14,919 nucleotides of DNA from Desulfobacteraceae bacterium (GTDB lineage Bacteria; Desulfobacterota; DSM-4660; Desulfatiglandales; Desulfatiglandaceae), in assembly GCA_011042035.1 (NCBI GenBank), contig DQZA01000106.1, positions 1-14,919 on the forward strand. The letters run 5' to 3'. The notes beneath the pieces were generated by a model. It had not been told where the DNA came from. It did not search any database and saw only the letters and a list, made by a program, of their open reading frames with translations. This document shows, piece by piece, positions 1 to 7,059 of the stretch (within the stretch, counting starts at the first letter, position 1; each line of letters begins with the position of its first letter). Both the position numbers and the translations under genes were made by a program.

Positions 1-1130
1 CCCCCAATTTCATGATCTTTGAACATGATCCTGGCGCATTCCGCAAAAACAGAGGGATCCGCGTCGGCTCCTCCCGCGACATCCACCGGGTTCTTTACTG
101 TGGCAGTGAATGGCAAAATCTCTTTCAGCCTTGCCTGGGTTTTGGCACTTAGCTGCGGGATCCTGACTCCAAGGTCAGTGAGGATGTCAGCAGCAATGGT
201 CGCGTGGCCCCCGCCATCGGCCAGGATGCCCACACTGTTGTTCCTGATGCAAGGGAGGCTGGATAGGCACTCGGCAGCGGGAAAGAGCTCATCAGGGTTA
301 TCTATCACGATAATTCCGGCCCGCTCAAAGGCTGTGTGTGCAACCTCTGACATTCCGGCCAGGGACCCAGTATGGGAACCAGCAGAGGCCTTACCTGCAG
401 CAGATCTCCCACTCTTGAGGAGGATAATGGGCTTCTGAAGAGTGGTCCTGTATGCTTGCTGCAAGAACTTTCGCCCCTCGCTCATACCTTCCACATACAT
501 AAGGATGGCCTTTGTATCAGGGTCCTCTCCGAAAAACTCCAGGTATTCATGAAACTTTACATCCGCTTCATTACCGACTCCCACGTAGTAGGAAAAACCC
601 TTTTGGCTCTTGATACTAGCTTCTGTGATAAGGGCCAAGGCCATGTTTCCGCTTTGACTCACCAGGGCTATATCACCCTTGGGGACATCCGGGATACCCA
701 CAAGGTTGAGATTATTCTTGAGGTTCATTATCCCTGAGGTATTGGGACCGATGAGCCGAACATTGTATTTTCTGGCCACTTCCAGCATCTCTTGTTCGAG
801 CCTCTTGCCTTCAGCCCCCAGTTCCCTAAATCCCCCTGCAATGATGACCGCTCCCTTTACCCCTTTCTTACCACAATCTTTTATTATTGAGGGCACTGTT
901 TTTGCTGGTGTGGTAATAAGGGCCAAGTCCACTGAATCTTCTATATCAGAGACCCTGGGATAGCATTTGAAGCCAAGAACCTGCTTCTCCTTGGGATTCA
1001 CCGGATAGATTCTGCCCTCGAATTTTTGCTCTAGCAGGGTCTTGATGGCCTGATAACCCCTTTTTGTCTCGTTTCTAGAGGCCCCGACGATGGCTACTGA
1101 TGTGGCATTTAGAACCCTTTCAAGGTCCAT
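1..1130 (-). CDS. ADP-forming acyl-CoA synthetase, alpha (CoA-binding/ligase) part, 3' end cut by window edge
   Basis: About 376 residues are visible and the frame is still open at the left edge. Such enzymes convert acyl-CoA + ADP + Pi to acid + CoA + ATP through a phospho-His intermediate, giving substrate-level phosphorylation in the cytoplasm. Seen: an N-terminal Rossmann CoA-binding domain with VGASR at about residues 15-19, GPNTSG at 128-133, SQSGN at 158-162, GNEAD near 180, and SHTGSLAG with the catalytic-type His at residue 253. The ATG at 1130 follows AAGGGGAG (1139-1146) at 8-nt spacing. It lies 127 bp downstream of, and on the same strand as, the HTH regulator. Whether an ATP-grasp beta part is fused (about 700 aa in total) or encoded separately lies outside the window. 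Pat-type protein acetyltransferases share this N-terminal architecture, so the exact substrate and role are inferred. Confidence 0.88.
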   Translation of the reverse strand, partial: MDLERVLNATSVAIVGASRNETKRGYQAIKTLLEQKFEGRIYPVNPKEKQVLGFKCYPRVSDIEDSVDLALITTPAKTVPSIIKDCGKKGVKGAVIIAGGFRELGAEGKRLEQEMLEVARKYNVRLIGPNTSGIMNLKNNLNLVGIPDVPKGDIALVSQSGNMALALITEASIKSQKGFSYYVGVGNEADVKFHEYLEFFGEDPDTKAILMYVEGMSEGRKFLQQAYRTTLQKPIILLKSGRSAAGKASAGSHTGSLAGMSEVAHTAFERAGIIVIDNPDELFPAAECLSSLPCIRNNSVGILADGGGHATIAADILTDLGVRIPQLSAKTQARLKEILPFTATVKNPVDVAGGADADPSVFAECARIMFKDHEIG

Positions 1131-1257
1131 TGTTTATTCTCCCCTTGCCATGTTTTTTAACCTATATTTTTCCAAGAGTAGCCTCTCTATGTCACAAAAT
1201 ATCATTGATCTCTGAGTGGTTCAAAGCAAAATTATCTTTCCAAATACATTTTCTCCA

Positions 1258-2190
1258 TCATTCACCACCTTTTTCCTGGCCCTGGGGATAAACCATCCTG
1301 CCGCTCAGGGTTAAGTCGTATCCCCCCAGTCCCCTGGCAACGGTTGTGAATTCCTTCTCGTGGATTAATCCCAAAAAGGTCTGAACCCCTTTGTCAAAAA
1401 AGCGCTCCTTGGGTATCAGCAAATCGAACCTCTCCCACCGCCATGGGATGAAATCCAGGTCTAGAAGCTGCGCAACGGCCCTTATAGCAGGGCCGGCGTC
1501 AGCTCTCCCTGCCAATATCTCCAGTCCCACATCCAGGTGCTTACCTAGCTCGCGGTCATACCCCTTAACAGACTCGCCGGTCATTCCCGCCTCAATGAGC
1601 TTTCTGTCAAACAGGAGCCTCGTTCCCGTTCCCATAGGCCTGTTGACCACCTTGATGTCGCTTCTCTTCAGGTCCTCAATCCCCCTGACACCCTTGGGAT
1701 TTCCTTTTGCCAGCAAAAGTCCCTGCTCCCTTTTGCAAAAATTTACCACTGCAGGCAGGTTGGATAGTTCCTCTTGCGCATAGCCAAAATTGTATTCAGT
1801 GCCATCGTCCTCCATCAGATGACTTGTTGCCATGTGGCAAAGGTTCCGGCGTAAGGCGCGCAGCCCTCCCAAACTCCCGAGATTGCCAAATACCACTACC
1901 TGGTCTGGATACAATCTGTTGAAAAGGGATATGGTCCTTTCCAGCAGAATATCATTGCTGCCCGCTATTATGACTAGACCATGGTAAGGGGGCAAAGAGG
2001 TGCCTGGCCTGGGATAATTTACTGTGTTATTTTCCACCCACTGCTCAACCAAATGCCGTGGAAACAGCCATTTTCCTGTGACCTTGGTAGCAGGCAGCCC
2101 CTTCTCTGCGATAAGGCTGTAGACTACCTTTTCGTTAACATCCAGGAATGCGGCCACTTCCTTTGTATTAAGCAACCTCTTCTTTTCCAT
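1258..2190 (-). CDS. Excisionase-type HTH regulator with periplasmic-binding-protein-like sensor domain
   Basis: The protein has 310 aa. Residues about 5-52 form a MerR/excisionase-like winged HTH (LLNTKEVAAFLDV, then a GKWLFPRHLVEQW wing). Residues about 72-300 resemble the PBP superfamily domain found fused to such HTHs and related to the MoeA C-terminal binding domain: IIAGSND at 74-80, GSLGGLRALRR at 105-115, SHLM at 123-126, NRPMGTGTR at 183-191 and RADAGPAIRAVA at 229-240. It is probably a one-component cytoplasmic regulator that binds a small ligand; molybdate or tungstate is a reasonable guess for this family but is not shown here. The start is firm: AAGGAGG lies 4 nt before the ATG. 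The acyl-CoA synthetase gene is next downstream, so co-transcription or control of that gene is plausible. No transporter is visible nearby. Confidence 0.85.
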   Translation of the reverse strand: MEKKRLLNTKEVAAFLDVNEKVVYSLIAEKGLPATKVTGKWLFPRHLVEQWVENNTVNYPRPGTSLPPYHGLVIIAGSNDILLERTISLFNRLYPDQVVVFGNLGSLGGLRALRRNLCHMATSHLMEDDGTEYNFGYAQEELSNLPAVVNFCKREQGLLLAKGNPKGVRGIEDLKRSDIKVVNRPMGTGTRLLFDRKLIEAGMTGESVKGYDRELGKHLDVGLEILAGRADAGPAIRAVAQLLDLDFIPWRWERFDLLIPKERFFDKGVQTFLGLIHEKEFTTVARGLGGYDLTLSGRMVYPQGQEKGGE

Positions 2191-2680
2191 GAAACCTCCT
2201 TCCTGCCAATATCACTTAGAGACGCTTAATTCTATTCAGAGGTTATGGCATTTGGGAAAATATCTGCTGCCCTTCTGTGCGGCATGATTATGCCAGCTTC
2301 TCTCTTCAACCAGAGAGTTTTTGCCCCCATGCCTCTTGCTTTCTTATATATCCGGCTCTCATGACCATAGAGACATCAAATGCAAAGATTTTTCATCGTT
2401 TCTAAAAAACAACCACCGGCAAGGTATAAATGTGCAAGCAAAAATGCTAGGTTTATTTGCTTATTTGGGCATTAAAAGCTTAGGCCAAGGCATACAAAAA
2501 AGTTATAATTAATGTAACCACGTGTCAACGCAATATCCGCTGTAGCATTGCTATGCCCTGCATAGTTCTGTGTGTCTCCTTACAACCACTTTCGACTCAT
2601 AATTACTTATTGCCACTCAGATCCCATTCTTGCCTTGGCCAGTCTCATGGGGTAACATTGCTTCACTCAAGGAGGTCAAG
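2191..2680. other. Intergenic region between divergent genes
   Basis: About 490 bp separate the divergent HTH-PBP regulator and the DUF374 gene. No convincing gene was found; a 63-codon plus-strand frame at 2321-2512 has no SD and no family features. Small palindromic features are present: GGCAT-GATT-ATGCC at 2281-2294, and a 5-bp stem (CTCTC/GAGAG) at 2300-2317 followed by five T. The region must hold promoters for both flanking genes, and the upstream regulator may bind here to control itself. Confidence 0.6.
2480..2509 (+). promoter_or_regulatory. Candidate promoter for the DUF374 gene
   Basis: A perfect TATAAT lies at 2504-2509 in an A/T-rich stretch. The matching -35 region is poor (TTAGGC at 2480-2485, 18-bp spacer). 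It would give a leader of roughly 165 nt before the ATG at 2681. It was identified by eye only. Confidence 0.3.
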
Positions 2681-3397
2681 ATGACTGGCTACAAAAATAT
2701 GGCCCTAAAATGGTATGATCCGCTCCTTTTCAAGACCCTCCTACCCATTGTCAACTCCATTGTCCGTCTACTGTTGGGAACTTGCCGCAAGGTAAAAGTT
2801 GAGGGCGAGGAAAAAGCGCTGGAGGCCATAGCCTCAGCTGGTGGAAAGGCCGTTTTTGCCGCCTGGCATCAAAGACTTGCGTATTTCGTTAGGCATATGA
2901 GGGGTAAGCCCCTCGTGGTGATGGTCAGTCAAAGCCGCGACGGCGAATATGGTGCATCGCTAGTAAGCTTATTCGGCTTCAGTTCTGTGCGTGGCTCTTC
3001 CACCAGGGGGGGATCCGAAGCGCTCAAGGACCTCACGGAACTTGTTATTAAGGGAGCATGGGGAGGGATAGTCGTAGATGGGCCTTTGGGGCCACCGCGA
3101 GAACCTAAGATAGGTGCCATTGTCTTGGCGAAGAAAAGCCGGGCGCCATTGATGGGGGTGTCGTGGGGTGCTGACAGATGCTGGGTCCTAAACAGCTGGG
3201 ATAGGTTCCTAATTCCAAAACCCTTTGCTAGGATCGTTGTGAAATATACCAAACCCATCTTCGTCCCGCCCTACACTAATGACAAGGAAATGGAAAACTA
3301 TCGGTCATTACTGAAGGAGCAACTCAATGAGGCCACCGCTTGGTGTGACGAATACTTTGGTGTGAAAAGGCCGTGGAGGAAGGAAAGAAAAAGTTAG
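2681..3397 (+). CDS. DUF374 family lysophospholipid acyltransferase-like protein
   Basis: The protein has 238 aa from the ATG at 2681, chosen because AAGGAGGT (2669-2676) stands directly upstream; the 17 extra in-frame codons before it have no SD. The family is related to LpxL/PlsC-type acyltransferases and is thought to act on lipid A or phospholipid precursors at the inner membrane. Seen: a hydrophobic N-terminal segment (about 15-35), AAWHQRL at 60-66, SQSRDGE at 83-89, RGSSTRGGSEAL at 104-115, DGPLGPPREPK at 133-143, LAKKSRAPL at 149-157 and SWDRFLIPKPFARI at 172-185. These match the DUF374 pattern of a His/Asp pair, an RGSS-RGG loop and a DGP-GP loop. The C-terminus is short and basic. 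It is a single gene with no lipid A genes beside it; its substrate is unknown. Confidence 0.85.
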   Translation: MTGYKNMALKWYDPLLFKTLLPIVNSIVRLLLGTCRKVKVEGEEKALEAIASAGGKAVFAAWHQRLAYFVRHMRGKPLVVMVSQSRDGEYGASLVSLFGFSSVRGSSTRGGSEALKDLTELVIKGAWGGIVVDGPLGPPREPKIGAIVLAKKSRAPLMGVSWGADRCWVLNSWDRFLIPKPFARIVVKYTKPIFVPPYTNDKEMENYRSLLKEQLNEATAWCDEYFGVKRPWRKERKS

Positions 3398-3435
3398 GAG
3401 TGAGCTAGCGCTCGTTTAGCGTTCATCTTACACTT

Positions 3436-3597
3436 AAATCCAGGCTCCCCTTTTCCTGCGACTCGGACCCCGGAGCCCTCTTTTACCCCAGGTGGAATAC
3501 TCACCTCGATATATTCTGTTCCCAGCATCTGCCCTGATCCGCCACAAACGGGGCATTCCTTTTCTACTTGCCCCACATTTGTCACCCAAACTGCCAA
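3436..3597 (-). pseudogene. Decayed DnaJ fragment (zinc-finger end and start of C-terminal domain)
   Basis: The minus-strand frame encodes GQVEKECPVCGGSGQ followed by EVSIPPGVKEGSGVRVAGKG and EPGF. This is the last CxxCxGxG zinc repeat of DnaJ and the start of its substrate-binding domain. No J domain, no earlier zinc repeats and no remaining C-terminal domain are present. Just upstream, another frame reads GDKCG, which would complete the preceding zinc half-site (CGG-GQVEK) if one frameshift is assumed. After EPGF the frame continues about 14 codons of unrelated sequence to a stop that overlaps the DUF374 stop. In-frame upstream sequence hits TGA inside the adjacent inverted repeat. A remnant of a chaperone gene beside hsp20-lon is the simplest reading. 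Confidence 0.7.
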
Positions 3598-3636
3598 ATG
3601 TCAAATGACAACCACGAAACAATATTTGACATTTGG
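3594..3636. repeat. Perfect 13-bp inverted repeat upstream of hsp20
   Basis: CCAAATGTCAAAT (3594-3606) and ATTTGACATTTGG (3624-3636) are exact reverse complements around a 17-nt spacer. The right arm contains TTGACA (3626-3631), which could serve as a -35 element, although no good -10 is found at normal spacing. It lies about 120 bp before the hsp20 start and touches the end of the dnaJ remnant. It could be an operator for a dimeric repressor or a remnant of a rearrangement. It does not match the CIRCE sequence. Confidence 0.6.
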
Positions 3637-3755
3637 ATTTTGTTATTTCACATTCATATTATAGCCTCTTTACTAAAACAATCCGATGATTAAATTTAAT
3701 TTCAATCGGGGAATTTCCAAGCAGGGTAGTCAATTGCCCAAGGGGAGTGTGGCTT

Positions 3756-4223
3756 ATGTACTTCATAAAGGTCAAATTTGATCGAAGGCCAAGGTCTCTG
3801 CAGGATCGCATGCACAGAATGATGGAAGAAATGCTGAGCTTAAGCCGCCCCGTATTTTCCCCAAGCGGATCGGGGTGGACTCCCGAGGCCGATATGTATG
3901 AAACCGATGAACTCATAGTATTGGTGGTAAATGTAGCAGGAATCGCAAAGGATGACATTGAGATTTCTTATTATGATGGGTACCTGAGTATAGCCGGAAA
4001 GAGGGAAATGAAGCTGCCAGGCGGACTCCCGGTGCGGCACCACCAATTGGAAATAGGTACTGGAGCTTTTGAGAGAATTTTTCGCATTCCTACTTCGGTG
4101 GATTCTGAGGCCATTGAGGCAACGTTACAGGATGGGCTACTGAACATCCAAATGAAGAAAAAAAGTCCAGTCAGGCGCGATGTAATCATAGAATTAAATG
4201 CTGACGGTGGAATCACAATTTGA
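3756..4223 (+). CDS. Small heat shock protein (Hsp20/alpha-crystallin family)
   Basis: The protein has 155 aa from the ATG at 3756. That start has AAGGGGAG (3740-3747) 8 nt upstream and is preferred over the in-frame GTG at 3747, which overlaps the SD. It is an ATP-independent holdase chaperone that binds unfolding proteins in the cytoplasm. Seen: a short N-terminal arm; the alpha-crystallin domain from WTPEADMYET (41-50) through NVAGIAKDDIEI (59-70), GYLSIAGKRE (75-84) and FERIFRIP (105-112); the conserved A-x(4)-G-L-L motif in ATLQDGLLNIQ (122-132); and a C-terminal ITI (153-155) fitting the IxI tail motif used for oligomer assembly. It is 26 bp from lon, so the two are very probably one stress operon. 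Start of the domain with W-x-P is typical of bacterial class A/B Hsp20. Confidence 0.93.
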   Translation: MYFIKVKFDRRPRSLQDRMHRMMEEMLSLSRPVFSPSGSGWTPEADMYETDELIVLVVNVAGIAKDDIEISYYDGYLSIAGKREMKLPGGLPVRHHQLEIGTGAFERIFRIPTSVDSEAIEATLQDGLLNIQMKKKSPVRRDVIIELNADGGITI

Positions 4224-4249
4224 GAATTTAACCTTCTACAGGTGAAGAT

Positions 4250-6604
4250 ATGGAAGAAAGAGGGCAAAAGTTACCCGATATTCTCCCAGTCCTGCCAGTA
4301 AGGGACTCTGTGATATTTCCTCGCATGGTCGTCCCCTTAATGGTACGGGATGAAGAATATATCAAGCTCGTAGATGAGGTGCTGCAAAAGGACAAGCTTC
4401 TTGTGGTAGCCATGATAGTTGACCCCGAAACAGAGCAAAGGCCTCCAGAGGTCTTTCGCGTCGGCACAGCGGGGATGATAGTCAAGCTCACCAAAACAGA
4501 AGATGGCACGGTGGTAGTGGTACAGGGTATCTCCAGAGTTACATTAACCGACTTTATAGTAGAGGAACCCTTCCAAAAAGCAAGGATAGAGGAACTAAGC
4601 GATATAGATCATGCTGGCAAAGAAATTGAGGCCATGATGGTCAATGCCCTCAACCTGTTCCGGCAGATTGTGGACCTATCGCCCCACTTGCCTCCCGAAC
4701 TCGTGCAGCTTGCGAGAAACGTCGATAGGCCCGGGCCCCTGACAGACATGATAGTTTCAACATTGAATCTCGATCGAAACAAAAAGCAAGAAATACTTGA
4801 GACACTTGACGTAAAGGAACGGCTCAGTAGGCTTATGCTCTTCCTCAACGAAGAGCTGGAATTGCAGAAGATGGGCAAGGAGATTCAGGACCGTGTAAGG
4901 AGGGGAATTGACAAGAGCCAGCGCGAGTATTTCCTTCGTGAGCAACTGAAAGCAATCCAAAAAGAGCTGGGCATGGACAAGGAAGAGCCCACCGAGATCG
5001 CCGAACTAAAGGAAAAGTTACAACAAAAGGCACTTCCTGATCAGGTGCAACAAGTGGCCGAAAAGGAGGTCGACAGGCTCAGCAAAATGAGTCCAATGTC
5101 ACCTGAGTACACGGTATCGCGGACGTATCTCGATTGGATCCTGGATCTTCCCTGGCTGGAGGGCACAGAGGACACTATTGATGTACAGCAGGCTAGAAAG
5201 GTCCTTGACAAGTATCACTACAATCTCGAGAAGGTCAAAAAAAGAATCCTTGAATATCTGGCAGTGCGCAAGCTCAACCCGGACCATAAGGGCCCTATTC
5301 TTTGCTTTGTCGGGCCTCCCGGCACTGGGAAGACAAGCCTTGGGAAGGCCATAGCCGAGGCCATGGGACGTAAGTTTGTTCGTATCTCCCTTGGTGGTGT
5401 AAGGGACGAAGCCGAGATCCGCGGGCACCGTAGAACATACGTTGGGGCCCTGCCCGGCCGTATCATCCAGGGAATAAAAAGGGCCGGTTCCAATAATCCT
5501 GTATTCATGCTTGACGAAGTGGACAAGCTCGGGATGGACTTCCGCGGCGATCCATCATCGGCACTTCTGGAAGTCTTGGACCCTGAACAGAACTACTCCT
5601 TTTCCGACCACTACCTTGAGCTGGAGTTTGATCTATCCCCAGTCATGTTTATTGCCACAGCAAACCAACTGGATCCCATTCCTACTCCATTGAGGGACAG
5701 GATGGAGGTCCTGGAGCTTCCTGGTTACACGGAAGATGAGAAGCTTGAAATTGCAATCAAGTTCCTTATTCCTCGTCAGATCAAGGAACATGGATTGAAG
5801 CGCTCCCAGGTCAAGTTCCGCAGGTCTGCCCTTCGCAAGATTATCCGCGAATACACAAGGGAGGCTGGACTGCGAAACCTCGAAAGGGAGATCGGGGCCA
5901 CTTGTAGAAGCATTGCAAAGGAAGTGGCTGAAGGGAAGAAAGGGCAGTTCATAATTTCTGATGACAACGTAAAAAAATATTTAGGGAAACCTAGGTTCAC
6001 CCCCGATGTTGCGGAAAGAACATCGGTGCCCGGTGTTGCCATTGGTATGGCATGGACACCAACGGGTGGAGACATACTCTTTATAGAAGCCACAAAGATG
6101 CCCGGCAACAAGTCCCTGGTGCTCACCGGCCAACTCGGCGACGTGATGAAGGAGTCCGCCCAGGCTGCCCTCAGTTACCTCCGTTCCAGGGCCGAAGAGC
6201 TAGGCATAGACAAAGATTTTTACAAGGACCAGGACATCCACATCCATGTGCCTGCAGGAGCAATACCCAAGGATGGTCCTTCCGCCGGTGTAACCATGCT
6301 CACGGCACTTGCTTCTCTTTTGACGGGCAAACCTGTGAAAAGCAAGATTGCAATGACCGGAGAGGTGACCCTCCGCGGCTCAGTATTACCTGTAGGAGGC
6401 ATAAAGGAAAAGGTCCTCGCAGCCAATAGAAGTGGCATCAAGGAAATAATTCTCCCAAAGGAGAACCAGAACGACTTGGATGAGATTCCCCAAAAAATAA
6501 AAAAGCGGACAAAATTTCATCTTGTGAACCGCATGGATGAAGTGCTAAACATTGCCCTTGGGCTGAACCACAGGAAGCCCCGAAGGAAAAATAGCACCTC
6601 GTGA
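4250..6604 (+). CDS. lon: ATP-dependent protease La (Lon)
   Basis: The protein has 784 aa, the normal length for bacterial LonA. Lon degrades misfolded and regulatory proteins in the cytoplasm as a homohexamer. Seen in order: an N-terminal substrate-recognition domain (about 10-205, LPVLPVRDSVIFPRMVVPL), a coiled-coil/helical linker (about 206-310, REYFLREQLKAIQKELG), and an AAA+ module with Walker A GPPGTGKT at 355-362 (Lys361) and Walker B FMLDEVDK at 419-426 (Glu423). The protease domain (about 595-775) has the catalytic Ser678 in PKDGPSAGVTM and Lys721 in GGIKEKVLAA. All catalytic residues are intact. The start ATG has CAGGTGA about 4 nt upstream. It follows hsp20 by 26 bp, which implies joint stress induction. 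The tail is short, basic and Ser-rich (RKPRRKNSTS). Confidence 0.97.
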   Translation: MEERGQKLPDILPVLPVRDSVIFPRMVVPLMVRDEEYIKLVDEVLQKDKLLVVAMIVDPETEQRPPEVFRVGTAGMIVKLTKTEDGTVVVVQGISRVTLTDFIVEEPFQKARIEELSDIDHAGKEIEAMMVNALNLFRQIVDLSPHLPPELVQLARNVDRPGPLTDMIVSTLNLDRNKKQEILETLDVKERLSRLMLFLNEELELQKMGKEIQDRVRRGIDKSQREYFLREQLKAIQKELGMDKEEPTEIAELKEKLQQKALPDQVQQVAEKEVDRLSKMSPMSPEYTVSRTYLDWILDLPWLEGTEDTIDVQQARKVLDKYHYNLEKVKKRILEYLAVRKLNPDHKGPILCFVGPPGTGKTSLGKAIAEAMGRKFVRISLGGVRDEAEIRGHRRTYVGALPGRIIQGIKRAGSNNPVFMLDEVDKLGMDFRGDPSSALLEVLDPEQNYSFSDHYLELEFDLSPVMFIATANQLDPIPTPLRDRMEVLELPGYTEDEKLEIAIKFLIPRQIKEHGLKRSQVKFRRSALRKIIREYTREAGLRNLEREIGATCRSIAKEVAEGKKGQFIISDDNVKKYLGKPRFTPDVAERTSVPGVAIGMAWTPTGGDILFIEATKMPGNKSLVLTGQLGDVMKESAQAALSYLRSRAEELGIDKDFYKDQDIHIHVPAGAIPKDGPSAGVTMLTALASLLTGKPVKSKIAMTGEVTLRGSVLPVGGIKEKVLAANRSGIKEIILPKENQNDLDEIPQKIKKRTKFHLVNRMDEVLNIALGLNHRKPRRKNSTS

Positions 6605-6715
6605 AATCATACAAATCCAAAAAGTAAAATATCCACTCCACTGCCGCAAACTGCAGCCTGCTCATACCTTCTATCATGAAGCCACTTCGCATTGAGCAGG
6701 GCAAATGGCCTCCGG

Positions 6716-6742
6716 CTTAATCCGCCCCTTGGGGCGGTTAAG
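6716..6742. repeat. Strong inverted repeat after lon (possible terminator or REP-like element)
   Basis: CTTAA (6716-6720) and CCGCCCC (6722-6728) pair with GGGGCGG (6731-6737) and TTAAG (6738-6742), giving a 12-bp stem with one bulged T and a very short loop. It lies 112 bp after the lon stop. There is no U-tract on either side, so a standard intrinsic terminator is doubtful. A second hairpin of the same style follows 17 bp later. Confidence 0.55.
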
Positions 6743-6759
6743 ATGGTTTCCGATTGATG

Positions 6760-6779
6760 CCTCGCTGCTTGCGGCGGGG
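6760..6779. repeat. Second GC-rich hairpin, REP/IS-end-like palindrome
   Basis: CCTCGCTGC (6760-6768) can pair with GCGGCGGGG (6771-6779) as 9 bp including two G-T wobbles around a TT centre, the same centre as the preceding hairpin. Flanks are A/T-rich and partly similar (GATTGATG before, GTTGATTG after). Short palindromes of this kind with a CTTG centre are common as dispersed repeats or ends of REP-associated transposase elements; membership here is inferred. Confidence 0.45.
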
Positions 6780-6813
6780 AAGTTGATTGTATCAGAAAGC
6801 TTTGGTACGTTTA

Positions 6814-6827
6814 TGTCTCATGAGACA
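6814..6827. promoter_or_regulatory. Perfect 14-bp palindrome, candidate operator
   Basis: TGTCTCATGAGACA is an exact palindrome. It sits 233 bp upstream of the radical SAM start in the gap after lon. Perfect TGTC...GACA dyads often serve as binding sites for dimeric regulators. No matching sigma-54 or strong sigma-70 promoter was recognised next to it. The rest of the 6605-7059 gap holds the two hairpins and A/T-rich sequence but no gene. Confidence 0.35.
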
Positions 6828-7059
6828 ACGAGGAGGCATAAATTAATTTTTTTCAACCCCTAAAATATACTGTACTCTCAAATAGTTTCGTGCTATATTT
6901 ACAACACTTACTCACCCTGGCATACAGATTGCTTTCTTTGATTATGTATAAAGACCTTCTCGGGCTCGGGAGCACCCAAATGGGCTATACATACCTTGGT
7001 GCTCGGTGCAACTTCCGTTTAGAGTCAAAACGAAACCCTTAACACATAAAGGAGAAAAA

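Noticed and set aside
2321..2512. 63-codon plus-strand frame in the gap before the DUF374 gene
   Set aside because: It has no SD, no domain features, and lies in A/T-rich intergenic sequence that contains promoter-like elements.
3402..3413. GAGC/GCTC hairpin just after the DUF374 stop as a terminator
   Set aside because: The stem is only 4 bp and is followed by just three T; too weak to call.
5099..5526. Minus-strand frames of about 100 codons inside lon
   Set aside because: They lie wholly antisense to the strongly conserved AAA+ region of lon and have no family features.
6960..7020. Sigma-54 promoter (GG...GC type) near the TTGGTGCTCGGTGC stretch
   Set aside because: The spacing between the GG and GC elements is 8 instead of 10 nt.
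6605..7059. Cobalamin riboswitch upstream of the B12-dependent radical SAM gene
   Set aside because: The conserved B12-box-type sequence and surrounding stems were not seen; the gap contains only palindromes and A/T-rich sequence.
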